Source of the DNA: an uncultured Alphaproteobacteria bacterium
Lineage (GTDB): Bacteria; Pseudomonadota; Alphaproteobacteria; HIMB59; GCA-002718135
Direction: 5' to 3'
NCBI GenBank assembly: GCA_902553945.1
Contig: CACDMT010000015.1
Span: 1-32,304, forward strand
Length of the DNA: 32,304 nucleotides
Below are positions 16,412-25,851 of this stretch, piece by piece. Position 1 is the first letter of the stretch, and each line of letters opens with the position of its first letter. Under the pieces are notes generated by a model that ran no database searches, had not been told where the DNA came from, and saw only the letters and a list, made by a program, of their open reading frames with translations. Made by a program: the position numbers and the translations under genes.

Positions 16412-16560
16412 ACTTTTTCTTTAAAATATTTTTCAACTAACTTTATTGTTTTAAAAATACGCTTTTGATATTTACTATAGTTTTTCCTACCACTTGCAAT
16501 TTGAGGATGCTTTTTAATTAAAAAATTTATATATCCTGGTGTTTTATTATCTATATTCAA
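16408..16560 (-). CDS. Possible small protein (50 aa) coupled to purH
   Basis: A minus-strand frame starting at the TTG at 16558-16560, which overlaps the purH stop (CATTGA), runs 50 codons to a TAA at 16408-16410. The product begins LNIDNKTPGYINFLIKKHPQ and ends LVEKYFKEKV, and is lysine-rich and helical. An in-frame stop lies two codons upstream, so TTG is the only reasonable start. The frame ends four bases into the 3' end of the convergent sulfotransferase. It fills exactly the gap between purH and that gene, which favours a real gene in such a compact genome, but there is no recognised family and no ATG. It could be a remnant of a longer protein. Confidence 0.4.
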   Translation of the reverse strand: MNIDNKTPGYINFLIKKHPQIASGRKNYSKYQKRIFKTIKLVEKYFKEKV

Positions 16561-18068
16561 TGTTTAAACAGTCTATTTTTAGTAAAATATAAAATGATTT
16601 TATTTTTTATACAATAATTAATTATTTTTTTATCATTAATTGAGCCAGATGGTTTTACAATAGCAATACATGAATTTTTATTTAAGATTTTAACACTATC
16701 AGTAAATGGGAAAAAACCATCCGATCCACAAACAAAATTTTTTATTTCAAAATTTTCTTTTGAATTTTTTAAAGCGATATTTAATGAGTCAACACGGTTA
16801 GTCTGACCAGCTCCTATCCCAATAGTTTGTTGATCCTTAACTAAAACAATTGCATTAGATTTTAAATGTTTAACAACTTTAATACAAAAAAGTAAATCTT
16901 CATATATTTTTTTCGAAATAGGCATTGTGGTTATTGGCTTAATAAAATTTTTATTTATTTTATCTAAATCCTTGTCTTGATATAAAGTGCCAAATATAGT
17001 TGACCTAAATTGTCTTTTTATTTTTATTTGATTATCAATTTTTAAAATTATTAAATTCTTTTTTTGTTTTAAAATTTCTAAAGTTTTTTTGTTATAATTT
17101 GGCGATACAATTACCTCAAAAAAATAACGGTTTATTTTTTTTGCAAGCTTTTCAGTAATTTTTTTATTTAATAAAACTATACCTCCAAAAGCACTTTTAC
17201 TATCAGATTTATATGCCTTATTAAACGCTTGTTCAATTGTGTTAGCTGAAGCAACCCCACATGGATTTGTATGTTTTATAATTACACAAGTTGGTGTATC
17301 AAATTCACTTAAGCAAGAAAGTCCACTATCAACATCAATAATATTGTTATAACTTATTGGTTTGCCATTTAGTTGCTTATTAAAAATATTTATAGATTTG
17401 TTATTTGTTATATATGATTTTTGATTTGGATTTTCTCCATATCTTAGATAATTTTGATTTTTAGCACTTTCTATATTAAACCAATTAGAAATTATATTAT
17501 CATATGCACTGGTTTTTTTAAAAGTTTTTAATGCCATTTTTTTTCTAAAATTTAAATCAGTTTTACCAAAATTTTTATTCATATTTATTATAAGTTTGGA
17601 ATAATCATTTATTTCAGAAATAGTTGTGATAAATTTAAAGTTTTTACTTGCTGCTCTTAACAAAGATGGGCCTCCAATATCTATCATTTCTATAATTTTA
17701 TTTTCATCTTTGCTTTTCTTTATTATATTTTGAAATGGGTATAAATTAACAATAATTAAGTCTATATCTATAACTTTTAAATTATTTATTTCATTTATAT
17801 CCTTTTGATTATCTCTTTTAAACAATAGCGAAGCATATATTTTAGGATGTAATGATTTAACTCTTCCACTTAAAATTTCTTTAAATTTTGTAATTTTATT
17901 TATATCTGTAGAACTATATCCTAGTTCTTTAATTTTTTTTGATGTTCCTCCAGTAGATATAAAACTGTATCCAAATTTAGTTAAGTTTTTACATAAATAA
18001 GATAATCTTTTTTTATCGTACACAGATATTAAAGCATATCTAGTTTTTAAATTTTTTGTATTGACCAT
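16557..18068 (-). CDS. purH: Bifunctional AICAR transformylase/IMP cyclohydrolase PurH
   Basis: PurH carries out the last two steps of de novo purine synthesis: formylation of AICAR with 10-formyl-THF and ring closure to IMP, in the cytosol. The 503-residue product has the cyclohydrolase (MGS-like) domain first, with FISTGGTSKKI and SGRVKSLHPKIYASLLF. The transformylase domain follows, with YLRYGENPNQ, the catalytic IIKHTNPCGVASA, AFGGIVLLN, IGAGQTNRVDS and GSDGFFPFTDSV. Length and motifs are complete. The start (ATG at 18068) lies 22 bases inside the end of the heparinase-like gene. The order rsmB, heparinase-like, purH is widespread in Alphaproteobacteria, so this is an ancestral operon. 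Confidence 0.95.
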   Translation of the reverse strand: MVNTKNLKTRYALISVYDKKRLSYLCKNLTKFGYSFISTGGTSKKIKELGYSSTDINKITKFKEILSGRVKSLHPKIYASLLFKRDNQKDINEINNLKVIDIDLIIVNLYPFQNIIKKSKDENKIIEMIDIGGPSLLRAASKNFKFITTISEINDYSKLIINMNKNFGKTDLNFRKKMALKTFKKTSAYDNIISNWFNIESAKNQNYLRYGENPNQKSYITNNKSINIFNKQLNGKPISYNNIIDVDSGLSCLSEFDTPTCVIIKHTNPCGVASANTIEQAFNKAYKSDSKSAFGGIVLLNKKITEKLAKKINRYFFEVIVSPNYNKKTLEILKQKKNLIILKIDNQIKIKRQFRSTIFGTLYQDKDLDKINKNFIKPITTMPISKKIYEDLLFCIKVVKHLKSNAIVLVKDQQTIGIGAGQTNRVDSLNIALKNSKENFEIKNFVCGSDGFFPFTDSVKILNKNSCIAIVKPSGSINDKKIINYCIKNKIILYFTKNRLFKH

Positions 18069-19579
18069 TTTTCCACTTCTTTATTCTTTATTGCTAATCC
18101 TTTTATTACAATTTGTTTAATTTGATGAGTTTTGTTTTTATCAACATATATACTATCTTCTATATGTAATTGTGACTCAGACTTAAATAACCACATATTA
18201 TTTAAAGGCGTTTTTAATATTATGTTTTTCTTATTATTTGTTAAATTATAAGTAATTCCAGGCATTAAATGAAACCTAATGTGATAGACAATTTTATTTG
18301 ATAAAGTTTTTAAAGATATTACTGTATCCTCTCCCTCTAAAATAAAATCATTTTTATTTATTTTTAGTTTTCTTTTAATTATTTTACTAAATTTTTTTAC
18401 GTATCCATTATGTGAGCCTTGTAAAGTTGTGAAATTTTCTGAATCTTCTCTATTAAACGATACTTTTTGAGGAAATTTAATATGCGGATTTTTTTCTTTA
18501 ATTTCACTAATATTTGTATTTTGCAAAATAAGAGTTGAGTGAGCTGCACTATATCTAAGAAATTCTGGATTTTTACCCATACTTTCTGAAGCTCCACAAT
18601 TGGTAATAATTTTTTCAGCATCAGCACTTAATTCAAAAGATAGTGTTCCAGAACTTAGAGTGCTACTAACCTCATCTTTATTTGGTTGAACAACATCAAA
18701 AAAAATTCTTTTTTTAGTATCAATATAAAAAGCAATCCCATTATTGTTGTCTAAAAATGATCTTAATTTAAGATATTCATCTTTATTAATGCTGTTATAA
18801 ATTTTTTCAGTATAATTGTTATTAGTTCCATTAAACAAGGGAAGACTTCCGTTTAAATGAAAATATTGATTTAATATTGAAGACATTACAAGTACTGAAG
18901 AGTTTAAGTTTTTTGGAATTTCATAATCAAAATATAAAAAAATATTTTTAATTTCAGTAAGATTATTAATAAATTTTGCATGTTCAAGTAAATTATAACT
19001 TTTATGCATACCAAATTTATCAATTTGATTATCTAATATATAATCGATTAAAAATAAAAATTTTTTATTAAATTTATTAACCAAAAAACTTGCTAATATA
19101 GCGGCTTTTAAATCATAAGAAGTTATATTAGTAAATTTTTTATTATTAAATTCAAACAAAACTCTATTTATATGAAATAATACAATTTTATTTAATATTT
19201 TTTTTTCAGTTACTGATGAAGAGGAAGTTATAAATTCATAATTATAAAGTATATTAATTAATCTTTTAGACGCAAAATCTTTATTCCATGGATAGTTAAT
19301 TTTGTTTTTGTTAATTTTAAACCATAAAATTATATTTTTTCTGGAGAGATTTATACCAATTTTACCCCCAAGATTTTTAGAAAAATTCAGAAAATCAAAA
19401 TTTATTACATAATCATTTTTTAATTTGTAAAAGTTTTCTTTAAAGATAAAAGATTTAACTTGTTTATAATTAGTAAAGTCAATTTGTTTAAAATTTAAAT
19501 CTTTATAATTAATTTTATTATTATTAGGTAAGAAAGGTAATTTTAAATATATTAATATTATTTTTTTTATTATTTTCAT
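18047..19579 (-). CDS. Heparinase II/III family protein
   Basis: This 510-residue protein has the heparinase II/III-like fold. The N-terminal (alpha/alpha) half includes WFKINKNKINYPWNKDFASKRLIN. The C-terminal beta-sandwich half contains SGTLSFELSADAEKIITNCG and FLRYSAAHSTLILQNTN, the alginate-lyase-type Tyr/His region, and IVYHIRFHLMPGI. Members cleave uronic-acid-containing polysaccharides by elimination, but the copy conserved between rsmB and purH in Alphaproteobacteria has no established substrate. The start is rich in lysine and isoleucine (MKIIKKIILIYLKLPF), more like an amphipathic N-terminus than a clear signal peptide. It overlaps purH by 22 bases and follows rsmB by 5 bases. Confidence 0.85.
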   Translation of the reverse strand: MKIIKKIILIYLKLPFLPNNNKINYKDLNFKQIDFTNYKQVKSFIFKENFYKLKNDYVINFDFLNFSKNLGGKIGINLSRKNIILWFKINKNKINYPWNKDFASKRLINILYNYEFITSSSSVTEKKILNKIVLFHINRVLFEFNNKKFTNITSYDLKAAILASFLVNKFNKKFLFLIDYILDNQIDKFGMHKSYNLLEHAKFINNLTEIKNIFLYFDYEIPKNLNSSVLVMSSILNQYFHLNGSLPLFNGTNNNYTEKIYNSINKDEYLKLRSFLDNNNGIAFYIDTKKRIFFDVVQPNKDEVSSTLSSGTLSFELSADAEKIITNCGASESMGKNPEFLRYSAAHSTLILQNTNISEIKEKNPHIKFPQKVSFNREDSENFTTLQGSHNGYVKKFSKIIKRKLKINKNDFILEGEDTVISLKTLSNKIVYHIRFHLMPGITYNLTNNKKNIILKTPLNNMWLFKSESQLHIEDSIYVDKNKTHQIKQIVIKGLAIKNKEVEKWSIQKI

Positions 19580-19584
19580 TTCTT

Positions 19585-20856
19585 TTAATTATTTTTAATT
19601 AAACATGCAGCGAAATAACCATCTATATTAAATTTGTCTATTTTTTTGGGCAAAGTATTCATATATTTATTTTTTAAAAAGTTTTTTGCATATTCTGAGC
19701 TATTTTTAAATGCACATAAATCTAGAGTAAAATTTTTATTTCTTTTTAAAAAATTATCTACTTGTTCAGTTGTTTCTTCTTTAAGAAAGGAACAAACCAT
19801 ATACAAAATTACACCTTTTTTATTTAAAAAAGTGCTAGCTTTATTTAATAACCCTTTTTGTAATTTTATTAATCCTAACATGTCTGGAGCTGATGTTTTA
19901 AATAAAATTTCAGGGTTTTTCCGTATTGTTCCTATGGATGAGCATGGTGAATCTAAAATAATAAAATCATATTTTTCTTTTAAGTTTGTATTTAATAAAT
20001 CTAAATTTAGTATTTTAGCTTTAAAATTTAATCTTTTTAAATTTTCATTTAAATTTTTTAATCTAAATTTACTTTTATCATTTAGTGTCAACGAGATTTT
20101 TTTTGAAAGTATTTGAAAAGATTTGCCTCCAGGAGCAGAGCATAAATCTATAATTTTTTTATCTTTAAAATTATAATTTAAGTTTGATATTGGCCATGAA
20201 GATGAAAAATCCTGTACCCACCAATTTCCATATTTAAAAGATTTGATATTTTGTAATTTTTTTCTCTCTAATAAAAATGCTGAATTTGAAGATGTATAAA
20301 AAATTTTTTCTTCAAAAGTTTCCATTTTTTCTTTGTTTTTAAAAACTAAATGAAGGTTAGGCTCTTGGTAGAAATTATCTACAAATAATTTTTTTTCAGA
20401 TATTGTAAGATTTTTAGCTTTTCTTTGAAACCAGTTTGGGAGATCACTAAATTTCATCCTGATATTTGAAAGATTTTCTTTATCTCTATTTATATTTTTA
20501 AGAGTAGCATTAATTAAACCTGGATTCACCCTAATTTTTTTTGCTAAACTTACACTACAATCTATAACTGCGTATTCTTTAAATTTCAAAAAAACAATTT
20601 GAGTAACTGCACTCAAAAGTAAAATTTCTTGACTAAAATTAGATTCTTTTCTTAAATATTTATTAATTATTTTTTTGACAAAAAAATACCGTCTCATTGA
20701 ATTTAAACATACGTTATTAATAAAGGATCTATCTTTTTCAGAAAATATATTAATTTTATTCTGAATAGTTTGACTATCAAAATTTATATTATTTTTTTTT
20801 ATTTCACACAAAATTTCATGAATTATTAATCTAGTTTTAATACCCTTATTCATCAT
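19585..20856 (-). CDS. rsmB: 16S rRNA (cytosine-967 C5)-methyltransferase RsmB
   Basis: RsmB methylates C967 of 16S rRNA with SAM. The 423-residue product has an N-terminal NusB-like RNA-binding domain (about residues 1-135). The NOL1/Nop2/Sun methyltransferase domain follows: SAM motif IIDLCSAPGGKSFQ, the release cysteine in DSPCSSIGTIRKNP (C305), and the catalytic cysteine in ILYMVCSFLKEET (C355). The usual YSTCS becomes YMVCS, a mild variant that keeps the cysteine. Two adjacent ATGs (20856 and 20853) could both serve as start. It is the first gene of the leftward rsmB-heparinase-purH operon and is divergent from thymidine kinase, with about 80 bp between. Confidence 0.9.
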   Translation of the reverse strand: MMNKGIKTRLIIHEILCEIKKNNINFDSQTIQNKINIFSEKDRSFINNVCLNSMRRYFFVKKIINKYLRKESNFSQEILLLSAVTQIVFLKFKEYAVIDCSVSLAKKIRVNPGLINATLKNINRDKENLSNIRMKFSDLPNWFQRKAKNLTISEKKLFVDNFYQEPNLHLVFKNKEKMETFEEKIFYTSSNSAFLLERKKLQNIKSFKYGNWWVQDFSSSWPISNLNYNFKDKKIIDLCSAPGGKSFQILSKKISLTLNDKSKFRLKNLNENLKRLNFKAKILNLDLLNTNLKEKYDFIILDSPCSSIGTIRKNPEILFKTSAPDMLGLIKLQKGLLNKASTFLNKKGVILYMVCSFLKEETTEQVDNFLKRNKNFTLDLCAFKNSSEYAKNFLKNKYMNTLPKKIDKFNIDGYFAACLIKNN

Positions 20857-20936
20857 TATTTATTAATATAATCTAATTTGTAGCAATTTATTTAAAAGGT
20901 ATGTTATATCAATATTTATAATAAATATTTAAATAA

Positions 20937-21488
20937 ATGAGAGGAAATCTTGAAACAATAGTTGGTGCGATGTTTGCTGGTAAAACTAGTGAATTGCTAA
21001 AAAGGATATTATGGGCAAAGCATCAAAATAAGAAAATTATTGTAATAAAACCAAGTATAGACAACAGGTATTCAAGTCAAAAAATCATTACACATAATGA
21101 TTTAAGTCATGAGTGTTTTGCTATGATAAATTGGAAAGAAACTTTAGAACATTTTTCATTTAAAAAAGATAATACCGACGTAGTCTTTTTAGATGAGATT
21201 CAATTCATGGATACAAATGAAACCCTTTCAAATATTGAAAAAATTTTAAATGAAGGAATAGATGTTGTCTGTGCAGGCCTTGATCAAGACTCAAGAGGAA
21301 GGCCTTGGGAAACATCTTCTATGGTATTGGGTTTATCTGATAAAATTTTAAAGATTTATGGTTTTTGTAATGTTTGCGGAATGGAAGCAACAAAAACTTA
21401 TAGAAAAACTGAAGGAGGAGACAGAACACAAGTGGGTGCAGCAAATATTTATGAGCCCAGATGTCTAAAACATTGGGAGCCAAGATAA
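20937..21488 (+). CDS. tdk: Thymidine kinase (type II)
   Basis: This 183-residue enzyme phosphorylates thymidine to dTMP for salvage. The P-loop is GAMFAGKTSE (residues 10-19). The Walker B/lasso-flanking segment is VVFLDEIQFMD, followed by VVCAGLDQDSRGRPW. The zinc ribbon uses CNVC in the third quarter and CLKH at the C-terminus. The substrate loop KTEGGDRTQVGAANIYEPRC is intact. A weakly SD-like AT-rich leader precedes the ATG. It is a single gene between divergent rsmB and convergent acs, with 2 bases between the last two stops. Confidence 0.94.
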   Translation: MRGNLETIVGAMFAGKTSELLKRILWAKHQNKKIIVIKPSIDNRYSSQKIITHNDLSHECFAMINWKETLEHFSFKKDNTDVVFLDEIQFMDTNETLSNIEKILNEGIDVVCAGLDQDSRGRPWETSSMVLGLSDKILKIYGFCNVCGMEATKTYRKTEGGDRTQVGAANIYEPRCLKHWEPR

Positions 21489-21490
21489 TT

Positions 21491-23413
21491 TTAAATATTC
21501 ATTCTATTCTTTATTAGGTCATCAACAACACTTGGATCTGCTAGAGTAGAGGTATCCCCCAATTTATCAAATTCATTTTCTGCAATTTTTCTCAAAATTC
21601 TTCTCATTATTTTTCCAGATCTTGTTTTTGGTAATCCAGAAGTAATATGAATAAAATCTGGATTAGCAATAGGGCCAATTTTTTCACGTATAGTATTTTT
21701 AAGCTCCTGTATTAATTTACTTGATGACTCTTCCTTGGCGTTTAATGTAACATAACAATATAATCCACTACCTTTTATATCATGAGGATATCCAACTACT
21801 GCTGCTTCAGCAACTTTTGGATGAGAAACAAAAGCACTTTCAATTTCCGCCGTTCCAAGATTATGTCCAGAAACTATAATCACATCATCAACCCTTCCAG
21901 TAATCCAATAATATCCATCTTTGTCTCTCTTACATCCATCTCCAGTAAAATACTTACCATCAAATTGAGAAAAATAAGTTTTAATAAATCTATCATGATC
22001 CCCATAAACAGTTCTCATTTGACCAGGCCAAGATCTCTTCATGCAGAGCATTCCTTCACATTCACCTTTGAGCTCAACACCATTACTATCTACAATACAA
22101 GGCTCAATTCCATAAAAAGGTTTTGTTGCTGAACCTGGTTTTAGTTCAATAGCACCAGTTTGAGGAGAAATTAATATTCCACCAGTCTCTGTTTGCCACC
22201 AAGTATCAACAATTGGACATTTAGAATTTCCTGGAACTTCAAAATACCATTTCCAAGCTTCAGGATTAATCGGCTCTCCAACTGTACCTAATAATTTTAA
22301 TGAATTTCTTCTAGTTTTGTTTACAGGATCATTACCTTCACGCATTAAAGATCTAATTGCTGTTGGTGCGGTATAAAAAATATTAACTTGGTGTTTATCA
22401 ATAATTTCCCAAAACCTAGAAAAATCTGGATAATTAGGAACTCCTTCAAACATTAACGTTGTAGCACCATTTGAAAGTGGACCATAAATTATATAACTAT
22501 GCCCAGTTATCCAACCAATATCAGCAGTACACCAATAAATATCTCCTTCATTATAATTAAATATATATTCATGAGTCATTGATACATAAACAATGTAACC
22601 CCCTGAAGTATGCATTACACCTTTTGGTTTACCAGTAGAGCCTGATGTATATAAAATAAACAAAGGATCCTCAGCACCCATAACTACAGGATCACACTTA
22701 TCATTTACTTTTTCTAAAAGTTCGTCAAAATAAATATCTCTTTTTTTAATTAGATTAATTTTATTACCTGTTCTTTTAACTATTAAACATTTTTTTACAT
22801 CAGGACATATTTCTAATGCTTTGTCAGTTGTTTCTTTTAATGGAATTATTTTACCACCTCTTAACCCCTCATCTGCTGTTACAACAAATTCAGATTTACA
22901 ATCTTGTATTCTTCCTGCAATTGAATCTGCTGAAAATCCTCCAAAAATTATTGAATGAACAGCTCCAATTCTAGCACATGCTAGCATAATATATGCTAGC
23001 TCTGGTATCATTGTTAAATATATTGTAACCCTGTCACCTTTTTTAATACCAGATTCTTTAAGAGCATTTGCAAATTTACATACATTTTTTAATAATTCAG
23101 CGTAGGATATTTTTTTTACATCAGAAGGATCATCGCCCTCCCAAATAATTGCAATTTTATTTGGATTTTTTTCTGCATGTCTATCTATACAATTGTAAGA
23201 AACATTTAGTTCACCATCTTGAAACCAACTTATTTCAACGTTATCTTTTGAATAAGTTACTTCACTAGTTTTAGAAAATTTTTTAATCCAATCGATCCTA
23301 TTAGCTTGTTTTGACCAAAAAGAAGAATTATCATTAATTGATTCATGATAAAGTTTATCATATTCCTCTTTGTTTACTTTAGCTTCTTTTAACCAGTTAT
23401 CATTTATAATCAT
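21491..23413 (-). CDS. acs: Acetyl-CoA synthetase
   Basis: Acs activates acetate with ATP and CoA to acetyl-CoA via acetyl-AMP. From the ATG at 23413 the protein is 640 residues, standard for Acs; an upstream TTG extension ([12 protein letters not shown]) is unlike the family. Motifs include the ACS N-domain [20 protein letters not shown]-binding [47 protein letters not shown] with hinge DDVIIVSGH, and the C-terminal [13 protein letters not shown], whose lysine is the known acetylation site in the family. It would let the cell use acetate from the surrounding water. It appears to form its own transcription unit, downstream of tsaD and the EVE gene in the same direction. Confidence 0.95.
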   Translation of the reverse strand: MIINDNWLKEAKVNKEEYDKLYHESINDNSSFWSKQANRIDWIKKFSKTSEVTYSKDNVEISWFQDGELNVSYNCIDRHAEKNPNKIAIIWEGDDPSDVKKISYAELLKNVCKFANALKESGIKKGDRVTIYLTMIPELAYIMLACARIGAVHSIIFGGFSADSIAGRIQDCKSEFVVTADEGLRGGKIIPLKETTDKALEICPDVKKCLIVKRTGNKINLIKKRDIYFDELLEKVNDKCDPVVMGAEDPLFILYTSGSTGKPKGVMHTSGGYIVYVSMTHEYIFNYNEGDIYWCTADIGWITGHSYIIYGPLSNGATTLMFEGVPNYPDFSRFWEIIDKHQVNIFYTAPTAIRSLMREGNDPVNKTRRNSLKLLGTVGEPINPEAWKWYFEVPGNSKCPIVDTWWQTETGGILISPQTGAIELKPGSATKPFYGIEPCIVDSNGVELKGECEGMLCMKRSWPGQMRTVYGDHDRFIKTYFSQFDGKYFTGDGCKRDKDGYYWITGRVDDVIIVSGHNLGTAEIESAFVSHPKVAEAAVVGYPHDIKGSGLYCYVTLNAKEESSSKLIQELKNTIREKIGPIANPDFIHITSGLPKTRSGKIMRRILRKIAENEFDKLGDTSTLADPSVVDDLIKNRMNI

Positions 23414-23499
23414 TGAATATAGATTAATTCGAAAAACTATTAAATTCAACTCTATTAATTAAAAAATATAACTTTATTTGAATATTTTTAAGCTCTAAA

Positions 23500-23910
23500 T
23501 TATTTGTTAGATAATTTTATAATTATATCCCATTCAATTTTTTTTACTGGCATTACCGACAAGCGACTTTGTTTTACTAAGGCAATTTGTGTTAATTTAT
23601 TATTTTCTTTTATTTCCTGTAATGTAACTACTTTTTTCAATTTCTTAATTGCTTTAACATCAACAACAACAAACCTTCCAGTTTTATCTGTAGGGTCAGG
23701 ATAAAATTCTTTAACCACTTTTACAATTCCAATTATATTTTTTTCATTAACTGAATGATAAAAAAAACATAAATCACCTTTTTTCATTTTTTTTAGATTA
23801 TTTCTTGCTTGGTAGTTTCTTACACCATCCCACATTGAGGGCCCTTCTTTAACTTGATCCTCCCATGACCAAGTATTTGGCTCAGATTTTAATAACCAAT
23901 AATTTATCAT
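23500..23910 (-). CDS. EVE domain-containing protein
   Basis: This 136-residue single EVE (PUA-like) domain belongs to a family thought to recognise modified bases in RNA or DNA. Landmarks are the opening YWLLKSEPNTWSWEDQ, MWDGVRNYQARNNLKKMKKG, the DLCFFYHS strand, GIVKVVKEFYPDPT and LVKQSRLSVMPV near the end. Length equals the usual stand-alone form. It overlaps tsaD by 4 bases (ATGA). The tsaD-gpsA-YciI-EVE neighbourhood is frequent in Alphaproteobacteria; here gpsA and the YciI-like gene are absent from this spot. The link to the t6A tRNA-modification enzyme TsaD may be functional or only ancestral. Confidence 0.9.
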   Translation of the reverse strand: MINYWLLKSEPNTWSWEDQVKEGPSMWDGVRNYQARNNLKKMKKGDLCFFYHSVNEKNIIGIVKVVKEFYPDPTDKTGRFVVVDVKAIKKLKKVVTLQEIKENNKLTQIALVKQSRLSVMPVKKIEWDIIIKLSNK

Positions 23911-24920
23911 ATGAGTTTTTTCGCTATCTCCAATCTTGGATTAATATCAAAATATAAATTTTCTTTATTTTTATTATAGTTTTTATTACATGCCCATGCA
24001 ATCATTGCAGCATTATCACTTATCATCTCTTTAATTGGAAAGAAAATTTTGATTTTATTTTTTTTAGCATTATCTTCTAATTTCTTTTTAATATATTTAT
24101 TATTTGCAACACCACCAACAATTGAAACTGATTGAATATTAATTCCTTTTTGCTTCATATTTTCGATAGCTAATGATAATTTTAAATTAAGTATATCACA
24201 AATATTTTTTTGAAAAGAAGCAGACAAATTATATATAAACTCATTATTAATTTTATTTTTTTTAACCATTAGGCTTATGTGGGTTTTTATTCCTGAAAAA
24301 GAAAAATTTAAGCTTTTTTCTTTTGTCATAGGTTTTGGTAATTTAAAAAAATTTTCATCACCAAGTTTAGCCTTTTTTTCTAGTTCTGCTCCACCAGGAT
24401 AAGGTAATCCAATTAATTTAGCAACTTTATCAAATGCCTCTCCTAGTGCATCATCAACACTTTCTCCAATTAATTCAACACTAGTTTCATTATTCATAAA
24501 GTAAATTTGAGTATGTCCTCCTGTTAAAAGCATAACAATTTGAGGGTAATCAATAGTATTATTAAAACTTGTAGATAATAGATGGCCCTCTAAATGATTC
24601 ATTGGAACAAATGGTTTCTTATACCCAATCGCTAAAGATTTAACAAAAGTAGAGCCAACTAGTAAACAGCCGGCCAAACCAGGACCACATGTTGCTGTAA
24701 AGATATCAATATTTTTAGGGTTAAACGTAATATCACTAAATATGTCATGTGTTATTTTTTGAAGGATTTGCAAGTGAGATCTTGATGCTAATTCGGGTAT
24801 TACACCTCCAAATTTACCATGTATTTCTTGAGAAAAAATAGTATGTTTAATAATTTCCTTGTTTTCCATTAAACAAATAGAAGTCTCATCACATGAGGTT
24901 TCTGCGGCAAAAATTAGCAT
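23907..24920 (-). CDS. tsaD: tRNA N6-threonylcarbamoyltransferase TsaD
   Basis: TsaD transfers the threonylcarbamoyl group to A37 of ANN-decoding tRNAs (t6A), with TsaB and TsaE as partners elsewhere in the genome. The 337-residue ASKHA-fold protein has AAETSCDETSICL, GGVIPELASRSHLQ, the iron-binding PMNHLEGHLLS, LLTGGHTQIYF, DDALGEAFDKVAKLIGLPYPGG, LNFSFSGIKTH and SIVGGVANN, all intact. It is the first gene of a leftward pair with the EVE gene and divergent from the mitofilin-like gene, with 61 bp between the starts. Confidence 0.96.
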   Translation of the reverse strand: MLIFAAETSCDETSICLMENKEIIKHTIFSQEIHGKFGGVIPELASRSHLQILQKITHDIFSDITFNPKNIDIFTATCGPGLAGCLLVGSTFVKSLAIGYKKPFVPMNHLEGHLLSTSFNNTIDYPQIVMLLTGGHTQIYFMNNETSVELIGESVDDALGEAFDKVAKLIGLPYPGGAELEKKAKLGDENFFKLPKPMTKEKSLNFSFSGIKTHISLMVKKNKINNEFIYNLSASFQKNICDILNLKLSLAIENMKQKGINIQSVSIVGGVANNKYIKKKLEDNAKKNKIKIFFPIKEMISDNAAMIAWACNKNYNKNKENLYFDINPRLEIAKKLI

Positions 24921-24981
24921 AAAAATTTGGTACTATATTTTCCGCTGTTAAACAACAAACTAATAATGATAAATAAAAGAT

Positions 24982-25851
24982 ATGAAAAGAATTATTGATA
25001 ATTTTTATGTGTTATCAAAACTATCCACTAGTTTAATACTCCTATTTATTATAATTTTTATGATATATATTTTTTATCAAAATTATCGAAAAGAAAATGA
25101 AATCGTCCAACAAAACATTTTAATTGAAGATGACTTTAATGCAAGTATTGAAAAAAACAACAATCAGATAAAGAATATTTCTACTGAGATAAATGAAACT
25201 AAATCTTCTTTAATAGAAATAGAAAAAGTAATTAAATCCTTATCTAGTAAAAAATCTGAACAAGAATTTGCAAATATAAATAAAAATATGGAAGTGTTAA
25301 CACAAAATATAAAATATTTATCTGAAGAAATAAAAAAAATTAAAAATAATGATACAATTTTAAATCCAGAAATTATTGACGATGGTACATCTGATGTAAT
25401 TAACCTAATATTAATAAAATATGAAAACAACTCTCCGCTTAATAGTGAAATAGATTATCTAAAAAAAATTTATGGTAATAAAAAACCAGAAATTTTTGAA
25501 AAAATAGAAATACTACTTTTAAAACCTTATAACGGACATATTTATCTTGAAAATTTATTTACAAGAGAATCAGATGATTTTTTTAAGAACAAAATAAAAA
25601 ATAAATCAAATTTTTTTATAAGTGAAATTTTTTTACCATATGTAACTATATCCCCTTCTTCAGAAAACAATGTTGACGAAGATTCTATAAAACTAATTAA
25701 AGAATTAAAAAATAATATTAAAAATAATAAAATAATATCTGCTTATGATAAAATTAATAATGCAAAAGATTTAAAAGAATCGTTTTCTAAGTCTTTAAAA
25801 GAAATGCAAAAATATATTGAATTTAAACTTCAACTTAATAAACTAATTTAA
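24982..25851 (+). CDS. Mitofilin/Mic60-like membrane coiled-coil protein
   Basis: This 289-residue protein has a single N-terminal membrane segment (about residues 15-33, SLILLFIIIFMIYIF). A periplasmic coiled coil follows (about 50-125) rich in Glu, Lys, Ile and Ser. A helical C-terminal part ends FSKSLKEMQKYIEFKLQLNK. This layout plus its place before a HemY-domain gene and beside tsaD fits the alphaproteobacterial Mic60 (mitofilin homologue), which shapes intracytoplasmic membranes and tethers the envelope in studied species. Sequence identity to the Mic60 signature cannot be judged by eye, and the protein is short. Its TAA overlaps the next ATG (TAATG). HemC and HemD, the usual upstream partners, are absent. 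Confidence 0.6.
   Translation: MKRIIDNFYVLSKLSTSLILLFIIIFMIYIFYQNYRKENEIVQQNILIEDDFNASIEKNNNQIKNISTEINETKSSLIEIEKVIKSLSSKKSEQEFANINKNMEVLTQNIKYLSEEIKKIKNNDTILNPEIIDDGTSDVINLILIKYENNSPLNSEIDYLKKIYGNKKPEIFEKIEILLLKPYNGHIYLENLFTRESDDFFKNKIKNKSNFFISEIFLPYVTISPSSENNVDEDSIKLIKELKNNIKNNKIISAYDKINNAKDLKESFSKSLKEMQKYIEFKLQLNKLI

Noticed and set aside
19634-20116. 160-codon open frame on the plus strand
   Set aside because: It lies antisense to the conserved methyltransferase domain of rsmB; its Phe/Leu/Lys-rich product is what AT-rich complementary strands give by chance.
20911-20929. 9-bp inverted repeat AATATTTAT-A-ATAAATATT upstream of thymidine kinase
   Set aside because: It is composed only of A and T; several such repeats are expected by chance in a window of this size and composition, so it was not called an operator.
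21782-22132. 116-codon open frame on the plus strand
   Set aside because: It is antisense to the AMP-binding/C-terminal part of acs, which has full family motifs; its composition is low-complexity Asn/Ser/Ile.
23414-23449. Twelve-residue upstream extension of acs starting at a TTG
   Set aside because: The extension ([12 protein letters not shown]) is unlike Acs N-termini; the ATG at 23413 gives the family length of 640.
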